From Oceanihabitans sp. IOP_32 (GTDB lineage Bacteria; Bacteroidota; Bacteroidia; Flavobacteriales; Flavobacteriaceae): a stretch of 64,000 bases of DNA. The DNA lies in assembly GCF_009498295.1 (NCBI RefSeq), contig NZ_CP040813.1, forward strand, positions 2,425,001 through 2,489,000, read 5' to 3'. Both the position numbers and the translations under genes were made by a program. Each line of letters opens with the position of its first letter. The first letter of the stretch is position 1. Below are positions 9,148-19,157 of this stretch, in pieces. The notes beneath the pieces are model-generated. The model had not been told where the DNA came from and made no database searches. It saw only the letters and a program-made list of their open reading frames with translations.

Positions 9148-9990
9148 TTACCAACCACCAGATGCGCCACCTCCGCCGCCAGAACCTCCGCCAAAGCCTC
9201 CTCCAAAGCCACCGCCACCAAAACCACCGCCACCAAAACCACCAGAGCTACCTCTGTAAGATCCTCGTCCAGCATTACTTAAAATTAGCGCTTCTAAAAG
9301 ACTCATGCCATCCCGGTCATGGCCATTAAATCCACCTCCGCCTTTGCCTCCGTTTTTACGGTTTTTAAAAAAGGATAAAAGCAGTAGTAGTAAAATGAAA
9401 ATAACCACAACGATAAAACCAATAGGGATTTCAGTACTAGGATTAGATTGTCGAGTGCCTTGATATTCACCTTTTAGAACTTCAAAAATAGATTCTACAC
9501 CCCGATTTAAGCCTCCATAATAATCATTGACTTTAAAATATGGTATAATATCGCGTTCTATAATGCGTTTAGATAAGGCATCAGTTAAAAGATGTTCCAC
9601 ACCATAACCTGTATTAATTCCTATTCTTTTATCGGTTAACGCTAAGAGTACCAGTATGCCATTGTCTTTCCCTTTTTGACCAATACCCCATTTATCAATC
9701 CAATGAGCGCCCAAATAGTTAATGTTCTCGCCATTTGTCGACTCTATAATAGCGACAACTATTTGAGTAGATGTCGTATCTGAATATTTTATAAGCTTCT
9801 CTTCTAAGCTATTTTTTTGAAATTCTGAAAGCAAATTGGTGTAATCGTAAACACTTGTTTGAAACTTAGGTATTTCAGGGACATCAAATTGCGCAAAAGA
9901 AATATTACAGGCAAAAAGTGCAAGAAGTACTGCTTTGAAAAGGTGGGGGGCTTTAAAAACAGATGTAATAATGAAAACTAAATGTGGCAT
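9148..9990 (-). CDS. TPM-domain membrane protein, YgcG-like
   Basis: 280 residues from the chosen ATG at 9990. The start is set there because it gives a proper signal peptide (hydrophobic VLLALFACNISFAQF with an AQ cleavage site) and lies 10 bases after the upstream stop; a longer frame to 10098 would overlap that gene. The TPM domain covers residues about 35-170 (VYDYTNLLSE, then a GNDNGILVLLAL-like core seen here as GKDNGILVLLAL). One membrane helix follows (IGFIVVVIFILLLLLLSFF). The tail is very Gly-rich, ending GGSGGGGGASGGW. Role unknown; it groups with LemA. Confidence 0.88.
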   Translation of the reverse strand: MPHLVFIITSVFKAPHLFKAVLLALFACNISFAQFDVPEIPKFQTSVYDYTNLLSEFQKNSLEEKLIKYSDTTSTQIVVAIIESTNGENINYLGAHWIDKWGIGQKGKDNGILVLLALTDKRIGINTGYGVEHLLTDALSKRIIERDIIPYFKVNDYYGGLNRGVESIFEVLKGEYQGTRQSNPSTEIPIGFIVVVIFILLLLLLSFFKNRKNGGKGGGGFNGHDRDGMSLLEALILSNAGRGSYRGSSGGFGGGGFGGGGFGGGFGGGSGGGGGASGGW

Positions 9991-10000
9991 GCCTTTTTTA

Positions 10001-10441
10001 CTATCCTTTAGAAATATCGTTAGAGAGCTCGTTGGTATCTGAGTCTGAATATGGAAAATAAGATTTAAGTTGTTCTCCAGATTTCTGAACACCTTCAATT
10101 AAACCTTGTTTAAAGTTTCCTTTTTTAAAATGCGATTGCATCACATCTTTTGTGCTATCCCAGAAATCATCTGGGACAACTTTGTTTATGCCAATGTCGC
10201 CATAAATTACAAAGGTTTTGTCTTTAACAGCAACGTAAATTAACACACCATTTTTAAGTTTGGTATTGTCCATTTTCAAGTCGTGAAAAACCTCTAAAGC
10301 ACGGTTTGTGGCGTCTCCATTCGAGGTTTTTTCAATATGAATTTTTACTTCGCCAGAGGTGTTTAATTCGGCTAACCTAATGGCTTCAATAATATCACGT
10401 TCTTCTTGGGGAGTTAAAAAGGCTTCAATATGGTTTGGCAT
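10001..10441 (-). CDS. TPM-domain protein, soluble
   Basis: 146 residues. It is a second TPM (TLP18.3/Psb32) domain without signal peptide or membrane helix: LTPQEERDIIEAIRLAELNTSGEVKIHIE, then KNGVLIYVAVKDKTFVIYGDIGI. It lies between LemA (8-base gap) and the YgcG-like protein (10-base gap) on one transcript. LemA plus two TPM proteins is a recurrent Bacteroidota trio probably acting at the membrane; its biochemical job is not established. Confidence 0.88.
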   Translation of the reverse strand: MPNHIEAFLTPQEERDIIEAIRLAELNTSGEVKIHIEKTSNGDATNRALEVFHDLKMDNTKLKNGVLIYVAVKDKTFVIYGDIGINKVVPDDFWDSTKDVMQSHFKKGNFKQGLIEGVQKSGEQLKSYFPYSDSDTNELSNDISKG

Positions 10442-10448
10442 CTCTTAT

Positions 10449-11042
10449 TTAAAATTCAAATTCTACATCTGGAGCCAATTCACTTCCTGCTTCTGCTTTG
10501 TAGTAATCCATGGCTTCGAAATTAAAAATCCCGGCTAAAATGGAATTAGGGAATCGTTTAATATGTTTGTTATAAGGCTCTATGGCTGCATTAAAACGAT
10601 CTCTAGCCACGTTAATTCTGTTTTCTGTGCCTTCCAATTGCGCTTGTAGTTCTAAAAAGTTTTGATTGGCTTTTAAGTCTGGATAACGTTCTACACTTAC
10701 TAATAAGCGTGAGAGTGCACTGCTTAATCCGCTTTGAGCTTGATTGAATTCTTGCAACTGATCGGGTGTAATATTGCTAGGGTCTATATTTATTGAAGTC
10801 GCTTTGGCTCGCGCGTTTATAACCGCTTCTAGAGTGCTCTTTTCAAAATCGGCTGCGCCTTGAACCGTTTTTACTAAGTTGCCAATCAAATCGTTTCTCC
10901 TTTGGTAACTGCTTTCTACATTAGCCCAAGATTTTGTAGCTGTTTCACTTAAATCAATAGCGGTATTATTAAAGTTTTTCGCCCAAGAATAGCCTGCAAA
11001 AGCCAAAATAGCGATAATAATCCATGGTAAAAATTTTTTCAT
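10449..11042 (-). CDS. LemA family protein
   Basis: 197 residues. An N-terminal helix (FLPWIIIAILAFAGYSWA) anchors it, and an all-helical LemA domain follows with the conserved WANVESSYQRRNDLIGNLVKTV segment and the later NFLELQAQLEGTENRINVARDRFN block. It is first of the LemA-TPM-TPM transcript, 60 bases after the MerR gene. The family has been linked to envelope processes, but no enzymatic activity is known. Confidence 0.93.
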   Translation of the reverse strand: MKKFLPWIIIAILAFAGYSWAKNFNNTAIDLSETATKSWANVESSYQRRNDLIGNLVKTVQGAADFEKSTLEAVINARAKATSINIDPSNITPDQLQEFNQAQSGLSSALSRLLVSVERYPDLKANQNFLELQAQLEGTENRINVARDRFNAAIEPYNKHIKRFPNSILAGIFNFEAMDYYKAEAGSELAPDVEFEF

Positions 11043-11102
11043 CGTAATCGTTTTTTAGTTGTTTGTTTTGTTAATTTATAAGTGTACCGTAAACTCAAAT
11101 TG

Positions 11103-11432
11103 TTACAAGTGATTTTTAATTTTAATCAATTGGTTTTTTACATTTTCAAGTTTACTAATAATTTCAAAATTGGTTAGGGTTTCTTTTTTACCTTCTTTTA
11201 AATGCGTTTTTGCGCCTTCTAAAGTAAAACCACGTTCTTTAACGAGATGGTATATCAATTTTAAATTTTGTATGTCTTCAGGTGTGAACTTTCTATTGCC
11301 CTTGGCGTTTTTTTTGGGTTTAAGCACATCAAATTCTTTCTCCCAAAATCTTATTAATGAAGTGTTTACATGAAAGGCCTTGGCTACCTCGCCAATACCA
11401 TAATATCTTTTTTCAGGTAAATCTATATGCAT
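11103..11432 (-). CDS. MerR-family transcriptional regulator
   Basis: 109 residues with a MerR winged helix-turn-helix at residues about 8-75 (YYGIGEVAKAFHVNTSLIRFWEKEFDVLKPKKNAKGNRKFTPEDI, given in pieces: GIGEVAKAFHVNTSLIRFWE, then GNRKFTPEDIQNL). A short helix follows and there is no metal-binding cysteine cluster. The ATG shares one base with the stop of the M23 peptidase (TAATG), so the two are co-translated. This pairing suggests that it reports on cell-wall state, which is inference. Confidence 0.88.
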   Translation of the reverse strand: MHIDLPEKRYYGIGEVAKAFHVNTSLIRFWEKEFDVLKPKKNAKGNRKFTPEDIQNLKLIYHLVKERGFTLEGAKTHLKEGKKETLTNFEIISKLENVKNQLIKIKNHL

Positions 11433-12403
11433 TAATCTAAAGATTGATTTTCTTGAGACGCGCTTTCTAGCAATTTGTTAAACTCTTCTGCGGTTAAACT
11501 ACCGTAGTAAAAGTTTATTGGGTTAATACGTTTGCCGTCTTTATAAATCTCGTAATGTAGATGTGGTCCCATAGATCGGCCAGTATTGCCAACAAAGCCA
11601 ATAATGTCGCCACGTTTTACTTTTTGGTTCTTTTTTACATTGTATTTATGTAAGTGAGCATAAAGACTTACGTATCCAAAACCGTGGTCTATTCTAATAT
11701 GTTTACCGTAGCCACTAGATCTAGAATCTGCACGAGTAACAATGCCATCGCCAGGAGCGTAAATAGGGGTTCCTGTTGGTGCAGAAAAATCCATACCCCA
11801 ATGCATTTTTTTAACTTTGGTAAACGGATCGGTTCGTACGCCGTAACCTGAGGCCATACGAGTTAAATCTTCATTTTTTACAGGTTGAATGGCGGGTATA
11901 GCACTTAAAAGGATTTCTTTTTCTTCAGCTAAAACGGTAATTTCATCAAGTGATTTTGATTGTACTACTATCTGTTTTTGTAAAATATCTAATCGCTTAC
12001 TACTTTCAATAATGAGTTTAGAATTGTCGAAACCCTCTAGATCTCTATATCGGTTTATACCTCCAAAACCCGCTCTTCTTTGTTCTTCAGGAATAGGGTT
12101 TGCTTCAAAATATACACGGTAAATATTGTTGTCCCTTTCGGCAACATTTGCTAAAACCGCTTCGGCTTCATCCATTTTTTTGTTGAGTAATTGAAACTGC
12201 AACTCCATATTTTGAAGCTCTCTATTTAATGCTTTTTCCTTAGGAGATTCAACATACAAATTGGCGATAAAAAAAATGATTAATGAAAACAAAAATGTGC
12301 CTAATAAAAATAAAGAAGCATAGGCAAATGTTGTCCTTTTTTTGCGTTCAATTTTTCTATAGGAAAGCGTTTCAGAATCGTAATAATATTTTACCTTACT
12401 CAT
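11432..12403 (-). CDS. M23 family metallopeptidase (peptidoglycan endopeptidase)
   Basis: 323 residues. A cytoplasmic N-terminus precedes one membrane helix (FAYASLFLLGTFLFSLIIFFIA), then a coiled-coil stalk at about 60-190 and a lysostaphin-like M23 domain at about 195-310. The zinc ligands are visible in MHWGMDFSAPTGTPI (HxxxD) and GPHLHYEI (HxH). It should cut peptide cross-links in periplasmic peptidoglycan or, if metal-bound but regulated, act in division. It is the first gene of the MerR-coupled pair. Confidence 0.93.
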   Translation of the reverse strand: MSKVKYYYDSETLSYRKIERKKRTTFAYASLFLLGTFLFSLIIFFIANLYVESPKEKALNRELQNMELQFQLLNKKMDEAEAVLANVAERDNNIYRVYFEANPIPEEQRRAGFGGINRYRDLEGFDNSKLIIESSKRLDILQKQIVVQSKSLDEITVLAEEKEILLSAIPAIQPVKNEDLTRMASGYGVRTDPFTKVKKMHWGMDFSAPTGTPIYAPGDGIVTRADSRSSGYGKHIRIDHGFGYVSLYAHLHKYNVKKNQKVKRGDIIGFVGNTGRSMGPHLHYEIYKDGKRINPINFYYGSLTAEEFNKLLESASQENQSLD

Positions 12404-12417
12404 TGTTTAAATTATAC

Positions 12418-12426
12418 TATTTTTGC
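12418..12426 (+). promoter_or_regulatory. -7 element upstream of alaS
   Basis: TATTTTTGC, a match to TAnnTTTG, 108 bases before the alaS ATG. It implies a 5' leader of about 100 bases. No convincing TTG at -33. Confidence 0.4.
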
Positions 12427-12534
12427 ATTTAAAAAATCAATCTCAATATTGGTTTAAAAATGAAAACGAACAAAGATAAAAATTGTTTTACATACAAGGC
12501 AATTTAATAGAAATAAGATTTACAATAAAAGTAC

Positions 12535-15150
12535 ATGAAATCACAAGATATCCGTTCAAAATTTTTAAGTTTTTTTGAAAGCAAAAAGCATACCATTGTA
12601 CCCTCTGCACCAATGGTCTTAAAAGACGACCCTACACTAATGTTTGTGAATGCTGGCATGGTGCCGTTTAAAGAATATTTTTTAGGCAATGCCCAACCCA
12701 AAAACAACAGAATTGCAGACAGCCAAAAATGCTTGCGGGTTTCTGGTAAGCATAATGATTTAGAAGAGGTGGGCTACGATACCTACCACCACACCTTATT
12801 TGAGATGTTGGGTAATTGGAGTTTTGGTGATTACTTTAAGAAAGAGGCTATTGATTGGGCATGGGAATTGTTAACCGAGGTCTATGGTATTGATAAAGAT
12901 ATTTTATACGTTACCGTTTTTGAAGGTAGTGATGATACCGATAACTTACCTATGGATACCGAAGCTTATGATTTTTGGAAACAACACATTGCCGAAGATC
13001 GTATTTTAAAGGGTAATAAAAACGATAATTTCTGGGAAATGGGCGATCAAGGGCCTTGCGGACCCTGTAGTGAGATTCATGTCGATATTCGTTCGGCTGA
13101 AGAAAAAGCCAAGGTAGACGGAAAGACTTTGGTTAATATGGATCACCCTCAAGTAGTCGAAATTTGGAACTTAGTTTTCATGCAATACAACCGAAAAGCC
13201 AATGGAAGCCTAGAAAACTTACCAGAAAAACATATTGACACAGGTATGGGGTTTGAACGACTCTGTATGGTTTTACAAGGCGTACAATCTAATTACGATA
13301 CCGATGTATTCATCCCCATAATTCGCGAGATTGAAACTATTACCAGTAAAGATTATGGCAAGGACGAACCCACCGATATCGCTATTCGTGTTATAGCAGA
13401 TCATGTTCGCGCTGTGGCTTTCTCCATTGCAGATGGACAATTACCCAGTAATTCGGGGGCAGGCTATGTGATACGTCGAATATTGCGTCGTGCCGTGCGT
13501 TACGGGTTCACTTTTCTCAATAAAAAAGAACCTTTTATTTTCCGTTTAGTTGATGTTTTAAGTAAACAAATGGGAACCGCTTTTCCAGAAATACTTGCCC
13601 AAAAACAACTTATTGAAAATGTTATAAAAGAAGAAGAACAATCCTTCTTAAGAACCCTAGATCAAGGTTTGGTATTGTTAAACGCCATAGTTAGCGAAAC
13701 TAAAGGCGATACCGTTTCTGGTGAAAAAGCATTCGAGTTGTATGATACTTATGGCTTTCCTATAGATTTAACAGCTTTGATTCTCTCTGAAAAAAACTTA
13801 AAGTTAGATGAGAAAGGCTTTAATGAGCAACTCGAAAAACAAAAAAACCGTTCGCGTGCCGCTAGTGAAATGTCTACAGATGACTGGACCATTTTAAGCG
13901 ATGACGACGTCGAAGAATTTGTAGGTTACGATACCCTAAAGGCTCATGTAAAATTAACGCGCTATAGAAAAATCAGCTCAAAAAAAGAAGGGGATAGGTA
14001 TCAATTAGTGTTTAACTTAACACCATTTTATCCTGAAGGTGGTGGTCAAGTTGGCGATAAAGGCTATTTAGAATCGGCTCAAGGCGATGTGGTATACATC
14101 TTAGATACCAAAAAAGAGAATAATGTCATTATTCATTTTACAAAAAACTTACCAAAGGATCTTAATGCCACTTTTAAAGCTGTAGTAGATGCTAAACAGC
14201 GACACAGAACCACATGTAATCATACCGCAACCCATTTATTGCACCAAGCATTAAGAGAGGTTTTAGGTGCGCATGTCGAGCAAAAAGGAAGCGCGGTACA
14301 CTCAAAATATTTGCGATTTGATTTTTCACATTTCTCAAAATTAACAGCAGAGCAGTTACAAGAGGTCGAAAACTTTGTAAATAGAAGAATTGAAGGGAAA
14401 TTACCATTAATTGAGAAACGAAACATACCAAAAGAGGAAGCCCTAGCTGATGGTGCTGTAAGTTTATTTGGAGAAAAATATGGCGATACGGTACGTACCG
14501 TTCAATTTGGACAGTCAGTAGAACTTTGTGGAGGGACACACGTGAAAAACACAGCCGACATTTGGCATTTTAAAATCGTGTCTGAAGGCGCCGTAGCAGC
14601 GGGCATACGCCGTATTGAAGCCATTACCAACGACGCTGTAAAAGATTTTTATTCTGAAAATACTAGCGCGTATTTTAAAATGAAAGATTTGCTTAACAAT
14701 GCTAAAGAACCTGTTAAAGCACTTCAAAATTTACAAGATGAAAACAGCAATCTTAAAAAGCAAATAGAGGCGTTATTAAAAGAAAAAGCTAAAAATATTA
14801 AAGCCGAACTTAAGAGTGAATTACAAGATGTAAACGGAATCCAATTTTTAGCTAAACAAATAAATTTAGATGCCTCTGGAATTAAAGATGTAGCTTTCGA
14901 GTTGGGCACTCAGTTTGATAATCTATTCTTATTATTTGCCACAGAGCAAAACGGAAAGGCCTTACTGTCTTGCTATATTTCAAAAGAATTGGTGGCTAGT
15001 AAAGGTTTAAATGCGGGACAAGTGGTTAAAGACTTAGGTAAATTTATTCAAGGCGGCGGCGGCGGACAACCATTTTTCGCTACTGCTGGAGGTAAGAAGC
15101 CCGGAGGGATTAATGAGGCTTTGGAGGCTGCTAAGCGTTATATCGAATAG
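12535..15150 (+). CDS. alaS: Alanyl-tRNA synthetase
   Basis: Charges tRNA-Ala. 871 residues, the usual full length: class II catalytic core ([20 protein letters not shown] near residue 75, then [13 protein letters not shown]), tRNA-recognition domain, and an editing domain with the zinc motif HTATH (His563, His567) and CGGTH (Cys665, His669). The C-Ala domain ends in [19 protein letters not shown], the glycine-rich signature of the family. All editing ligands are present. It is transcribed alone, divergent from the M23 gene. Confidence 0.98.
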   Translation: MKSQDIRSKFLSFFESKKHTIVPSAPMVLKDDPTLMFVNAGMVPFKEYFLGNAQPKNNRIADSQKCLRVSGKHNDLEEVGYDTYHHTLFEMLGNWSFGDYFKKEAIDWAWELLTEVYGIDKDILYVTVFEGSDDTDNLPMDTEAYDFWKQHIAEDRILKGNKNDNFWEMGDQGPCGPCSEIHVDIRSAEEKAKVDGKTLVNMDHPQVVEIWNLVFMQYNRKANGSLENLPEKHIDTGMGFERLCMVLQGVQSNYDTDVFIPIIREIETITSKDYGKDEPTDIAIRVIADHVRAVAFSIADGQLPSNSGAGYVIRRILRRAVRYGFTFLNKKEPFIFRLVDVLSKQMGTAFPEILAQKQLIENVIKEEEQSFLRTLDQGLVLLNAIVSETKGDTVSGEKAFELYDTYGFPIDLTALILSEKNLKLDEKGFNEQLEKQKNRSRAASEMSTDDWTILSDDDVEEFVGYDTLKAHVKLTRYRKISSKKEGDRYQLVFNLTPFYPEGGGQVGDKGYLESAQGDVVYILDTKKENNVIIHFTKNLPKDLNATFKAVVDAKQRHRTTCNHTATHLLHQALREVLGAHVEQKGSAVHSKYLRFDFSHFSKLTAEQLQEVENFVNRRIEGKLPLIEKRNIPKEEALADGAVSLFGEKYGDTVRTVQFGQSVELCGGTHVKNTADIWHFKIVSEGAVAAGIRRIEAITNDAVKDFYSENTSAYFKMKDLLNNAKEPVKALQNLQDENSNLKKQIEALLKEKAKNIKAELKSELQDVNGIQFLAKQINLDASGIKDVAFELGTQFDNLFLLFATEQNGKALLSCYISKELVASKGLNAGQVVKDLGKFIQGGGGGQPFFATAGGKKPGGINEALEAAKRYIE

Positions 15151-15210
15151 TCGCACAAAGACACAAAATTAAAACACAGAGGCTTCCACAGAAATTTTAA
15201 AAGTATATCT

Positions 15211-15250
15211 CTGTGAATCTCTGTGTTGCTCTGTGAATCTCTGTGTAAAA
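15211..15250. repeat. 20-bp tandem duplication
   Basis: CTGTGAATCTCTGTGT plus four bases occurs twice head to tail (15211-15230 and 15231-15250). The complement ACACAGAG occurs shortly before, at about 15174, so a hairpin is possible. It sits just before the GSCFA gene and creates a spurious upstream ATG at 15223. Confidence 0.8.
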
Positions 15251-15261
15251 ACTACAATAAA

Positions 15262-16212
15262 ATGAACCTTCAAACCAAAATAAAACTAACCCAACAATCT
15301 CAAAATTTAATAGATTACAATTCTAATCTACTATTGTTAGGCTCTTGTTTTGTGGAAAACATAGGTAAGAAGTTAGACCATTTTAAATTTAATAAGCTTC
15401 AAAATCCTTTAGGGATCTTATTCAATCCAAAGGTTATTGAAACATTGGTTTTTAATGCTGTAAATCAAAAAGAATATCGAGAGGAAGATGTGTTTTTTCA
15501 TAACGAACAATGGCATTGTTTTGAGGCACACTCTCGGTTAAGTAACACATCAAAAGAGAATTTGTTAAGAGATTTGAATACTGCCATTCAATTAACAAAT
15601 CAACAAATTCAAAAGACAACACATATTGTAATTACACTGGGTACAGCTTGGATTTACAACGCTCTTGAAACTGGTAAAACCGTTGCGAACTGTCATAAAG
15701 TACCTCAAGAACAATTCCGTAGAGAAAAAATGACGGTTAATGCCATTTGCAAATCGCTAAACCACACGGTGGCATTGGTAAGACGTGTAAACAAAAATGC
15801 ATCCATGGTGTTTACGGTTTCGCCGGTAAGACATTTAAAAGATGGTTTTGTAGAAAACACCTTAAGTAAAGCACATTTAATTACCGCCTTACATCAAATA
15901 ATTAATCATGATGAGGGGTTGTATTATTTTCCTTCCTATGAAATCATGATGGATGAGCTGCGAGATTATAGGTTCTATGCCGAAGATATGGTGCATCCAA
16001 ACCAAGTGGCTATAAATTATATTTGGGAGAAATTTCGAGATGTTTGGGTCTCGAAAGACGCTTTACAAACCATGATGGAAGTCGATGCCATTCAAAAGCG
16101 ATTACAACACAAACCATTTAATTCTAAGTCTGAAGCACATCAAAAATTTCTTCAAAATTTAGATATGAAGATAAAAAGACTACAATCTCAATATCCTCAA
16201 ATTTATTTTTAA
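15262..16212 (+). CDS. GSCFA-domain protein
   Basis: 316 residues from the ATG at 15262. The further-upstream ATG at 15223 is encoded by the short tandem repeat, so I reject it. The family signature GSCFVENIGKKL is near residue 29, followed by HIVITLGTAWIY and the late YFPSYEIMMDELRDYRFYAEDMVHP segment (split here: YFPSYEIMMDELRDYRFY, then AEDMVHP). GSCFA proteins resemble SGNH/GDSL hydrolases, with the GSC serine as likely nucleophile. The substrate is unknown. No signal peptide, so cytoplasmic. Confidence 0.88.
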   Translation: MNLQTKIKLTQQSQNLIDYNSNLLLLGSCFVENIGKKLDHFKFNKLQNPLGILFNPKVIETLVFNAVNQKEYREEDVFFHNEQWHCFEAHSRLSNTSKENLLRDLNTAIQLTNQQIQKTTHIVITLGTAWIYNALETGKTVANCHKVPQEQFRREKMTVNAICKSLNHTVALVRRVNKNASMVFTVSPVRHLKDGFVENTLSKAHLITALHQIINHDEGLYYFPSYEIMMDELRDYRFYAEDMVHPNQVAINYIWEKFRDVWVSKDALQTMMEVDAIQKRLQHKPFNSKSEAHQKFLQNLDMKIKRLQSQYPQIYF

Positions 16213-16317
16213 CATCAGATTTTAAGAACACAAAATCAGAAATCAATTGCAATTAACTTCATGGTTTTATAAATTGAATTTTGTGACATATTACCAAAAT
16301 TATTTCTAAATTAGTAC

Positions 16318-16932
16318 ATGCGAAAAATTTTGTTAGGTGTTGTAATAACGCTGGTTGTTTTATTTGCGTTTAAATATTGTGAAGATAAAAAAGAAGATAA
16401 AATAGTACTTCAGGAAAGTTCTATGCTTATTCAAGAGCAAATTTTAAACGTGGGTAAACTCATTGTTACCGAAGGTCATTTTAGTGAAGTTTTTAATTAT
16501 AAACATTCTCAAGAAATTTTCGGTAAATACCTTTCTTTCGATAAAAAAGCGCTTGTTGTTGTAAATGCTGATGTCACGATAGCCTACGATTTAAGTCAAA
16601 TTGAATTTAAAATTGATGAAGCCAACAAAACACTTGAGATAATTAGCATTCCAGAAGAAGAAATTAAAATTTATCCAGATTTCGAATATTACGATGTGCA
16701 AGCCGATTTTCTTAATCCGTTTGTGGCCAAGGATTATAATCAAATTAAAAACACAGTTAAAGCCTCTTTATCTGAAAAAATAGAAAAATCTGGGTTAAAA
16801 GCTAATGCTAAAAATAGATTAGTAACCGAGCTTTCAAAATTTTATATTTTAACTAATTCTCTAGGTTGGACATTAATATGCAATGAAACACCTATGGATT
16901 CGATGAATAGTTTTCAAGATTTAAAACTATAA
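16318..16932 (+). CDS. DUF4230 domain protein
   Basis: 204 residues. The N-terminal membrane anchor ILLGVVITLVVLFAFKYC is followed by a periplasmic DUF4230 domain: VGKLIVTEGHFSEVFNYKHS, KALVVVNADVTIAYDLSQIE, and a late KNRLVTELSKFYILTNSLGW. The domain is common in Bacteroidota and Firmicutes and has no assigned function. It is followed after 11 bases by the PLP-dependent dehydratase, probably on the same transcript. Confidence 0.85.
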   Translation: MRKILLGVVITLVVLFAFKYCEDKKEDKIVLQESSMLIQEQILNVGKLIVTEGHFSEVFNYKHSQEIFGKYLSFDKKALVVVNADVTIAYDLSQIEFKIDEANKTLEIISIPEEEIKIYPDFEYYDVQADFLNPFVAKDYNQIKNTVKASLSEKIEKSGLKANAKNRLVTELSKFYILTNSLGWTLICNETPMDSMNSFQDLKL

Positions 16933-16943
16933 ATTACGTAATA

Positions 16944-17879
16944 ATGGATAAAGTGACTTTGCAAAATGTGCATAATCGGATAAAATCATACATTCACAAT
17001 ACCCCAGTGTTAACCTCACAATTAATAAACACTATTTGTGAAGCTCAAGTATTCTTTAAATGCGAGAACTTTCAGAAAATGGGGGCTTTTAAAATGCGGG
17101 GTGCTACGAATGCTATTTTAAACTTAACCGAAACTCAAAAAAGTAAAGGCGTAGTTACGCATTCATCGGGTAATTTTGCACAGGCCTTATCATTAGCCGC
17201 CAAACAAATGGGTGTTAAAGCTTATATTGTAATGCCTAAAAATGCACCACAAGTTAAAAAAGAGGCTGTAAAAACTTATAAAGGTATTATTGTGGAATGC
17301 GACTCAAACCTCGAGGCGCGCGAGTTCGAAGCAAAACGCATTCAAATGGAGAAAGGTGCAACTTTTATACACCCCTCGAATGATGATGCTGTAATTTACG
17401 GAAACGCTACAGCTGCCATAGAATTTTTGGAAGATTATCCCGATTTAGATTATATTTTCACGCCCGTTGGTGGTGGTGGCTTGTTAGCTGGTACCTTATT
17501 AGCATCTAAATATTTTTCTAAGAACTGTAAAGTGATTGCTGGCGAACCCATAGCAGTCGATGATGCTTACAGGTCGTTAAAATCTGGAATTATTGAAAAA
17601 AATGAAACCTCAAATACTATTGCAGATGGTTTAAGAACGCATTTAGGCGATAGAAATTTCCCGATTATAAAAGCGCATGTCGATACTATTATTCGTGTTG
17701 AAGAAGATGATATTGTTTACGCCATGAAACTGATTTGGGAACGCATGAAAATCGTTATCGAACCATCAAGTGCAGTCGCTTTTGCAGCGCTGTTAAAAGA
17801 AAAAGAAGTTTTAAAGCACAAAAAAATTGGTGTGATACTTTCTGGAGGCAATGTAGATTTAAGCCAGTTACCGTTTTAG
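16944..17879 (+). CDS. PLP-dependent threonine/serine dehydratase-like enzyme
   Basis: 311 residues of fold-type II PLP enzyme. The Schiff-base lysine is in MGAFKMRGATNAI (near residue 50), the substrate loop is HSSGNFAQAL, and the phosphate-binding loop is VGGGGLLAG. It lacks the C-terminal ACT regulatory domain of biosynthetic threonine deaminase. That fits a catabolic threonine/serine ammonia-lyase or a serine racemase. The sequence alone does not separate these; no ilv genes are nearby. Confidence 0.85.
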   Translation: MDKVTLQNVHNRIKSYIHNTPVLTSQLINTICEAQVFFKCENFQKMGAFKMRGATNAILNLTETQKSKGVVTHSSGNFAQALSLAAKQMGVKAYIVMPKNAPQVKKEAVKTYKGIIVECDSNLEAREFEAKRIQMEKGATFIHPSNDDAVIYGNATAAIEFLEDYPDLDYIFTPVGGGGLLAGTLLASKYFSKNCKVIAGEPIAVDDAYRSLKSGIIEKNETSNTIADGLRTHLGDRNFPIIKAHVDTIIRVEEDDIVYAMKLIWERMKIVIEPSSAVAFAALLKEKEVLKHKKIGVILSGGNVDLSQLPF

Positions 17880-17880
17880 T

Positions 17881-18195
17881 TTATTCTTCTAGTTTTTTAT
17901 ACAAACTATACCAACCACCTCCATTTACAGCTTCAATACCGTTATTTTTTAAAATAGAGGCCGCACTCGCAGAGCGCATACCGCTTGCACAACACGTGAT
18001 TACCGGTTTATTATATTTTTTTATCTCTTTAATTTTAGAATTAAAGACTTGTAGTGGTATGTTTTTAGATTTTGGAATAGCGCCTTGATTGTATTCACCT
18101 TGTGATCTCACATCAATTATAATAGCGCCTTTTGCTTTAAATTCTTTAATCATTTCTTGCCTTTTGTTACCAAAGAACAGGCTAAATAACCCCAT
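17881..18195 (-). CDS. Rhodanese-like protein
   Basis: 104 residues, one rhodanese domain. IIIDVRSQGEYNQGAIPKSKNIPL is the N-terminal CH2-like block (24 residues, not further quoted). The active-site loop is CCASGMRSAS, with Cys69 as the expected persulfide carrier and the canonical C-x4-R-S geometry. No signal peptide. Convergent with the dehydratase gene, one base apart. Probable sulfur carrier; partner unknown. Confidence 0.88.
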   Translation of the reverse strand: MGLFSLFFGNKRQEMIKEFKAKGAIIIDVRSQGEYNQGAIPKSKNIPLQVFNSKIKEIKKYNKPVITCCASGMRSASAASILKNNGIEAVNGGGWYSLYKKLEE

Positions 18196-18297
18196 ATTTT
18201 AGTTTATTATTTGTGCAAATATCCAATTAATTTTAATGAAGAATGTAACAAGTGTTACTTTTAATTTTTATATATTCAACCTCAAAATATATTGATA

Positions 18298-19047
18298 ATG
18301 CAGCCATATGTTACGTTACAAATAGAAGCTGGTGTTGGAACGATTGAGTTTTTTCATCCCGATCACAATGCCATGCCAAGTGACAATCTTAAAAAATTAG
18401 AAAACACTATTATTGAAGCTGCTAAAAACGAGCGAGTTAAAGTCGTCGTTTTAAAAAGTGCTGGCGACAGGACATTTTGTGCAGGAGCTAGTTTTAAAGA
18501 ACTAATCGCTATTAATAATACAGAAACAGGAAAGGAGTTTTTCTCTGGTTTCGCTCATGTTATAAATGCCATGCGAAAATGTCCAAAACTAATTATTGGA
18601 CGTGTACAAGGTAAAGCTGTTGGCGGCGGTGTTGGTTTGGCAGCAGCGACAGACTATTGTTTAGCAAGCCAATTCGCCGCGATAAAATTAAGTGAGTTAA
18701 GTATTGGAATTGGCCCCTTTGTAATTGAACCTGCAGTCTCCAGAAAAATAGGACAAACGGCCATGTCTCAAATAACGATTAATGCCGAGCAGTTTTATAC
18801 GGCGCAATTCGCTAAAGAAAAAGGCCTTTATGCTGATGTTTTTGATACTGTTGAAGCTTTAGATGAAGCCGTTAAAACTTTAGCTGAAAATCTAGCAACT
18901 TATAATCCTGAAGCTTTAGTGCAAATGAAAAAGGTATTTTGGAAAGATACGGCACACTGGGATAGTTTGCTTATGGAGCGTGCCGAAATTAGTGGTCATT
19001 TGGTGTTGAGTACGTTTACAAAAGAAACTTTGAAGCGGTTTATGTAG
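18298..19047 (+). CDS. Enoyl-CoA hydratase/isomerase family protein
   Basis: 249 residues from ATG 18298; a TTG two codons upstream (18292) is less likely. Crotonase fold: RTFCAGASFKEL supplies the first oxyanion-hole region and VQGKAVGGGVGLAAATDYCL the second. The usual catalytic acids are not plain: LSELSIGIGPFVIEP replaces the common PExxLG pattern. It may therefore be an atypical crotonase. Upstream, GTAAC-AAGT-GTTAC (18245-18258) is a small dyad that might be an operator. The gene ends about 110 bases before the repeat array. Confidence 0.85.
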   Translation: MQPYVTLQIEAGVGTIEFFHPDHNAMPSDNLKKLENTIIEAAKNERVKVVVLKSAGDRTFCAGASFKELIAINNTETGKEFFSGFAHVINAMRKCPKLIIGRVQGKAVGGGVGLAAATDYCLASQFAAIKLSELSIGIGPFVIEPAVSRKIGQTAMSQITINAEQFYTAQFAKEKGLYADVFDTVEALDEAVKTLAENLATYNPEALVQMKKVFWKDTAHWDSLLMERAEISGHLVLSTFTKETLKRFM

Positions 19048-19157
19048 TTTTTATATTTAACGTTGCAATATGAATGTTATTTGAGGAAAAACCCCAATAG
19101 AGAGTTAATAATCTGTTGACTTAGTAAGTTCGTTCTTTAAAATTGTACTTTTATATT

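Noticed and set aside
9111-9329. 72-residue His/Gln-rich plus-strand frame
   Set aside because: Antisense to the glycine-rich tail of the TPM protein, whose codon pattern explains the composition.
9991-10098. Longer N-terminus for the YgcG-like TPM protein
   Set aside because: It would overlap the previous gene by nearly 100 bases and hide the signal peptide; ATG 9990 is better.
15223-15261. Upstream start of the GSCFA gene
   Set aside because: The extra residues come from a short tandem repeat; the family begins near the ATG at 15262.
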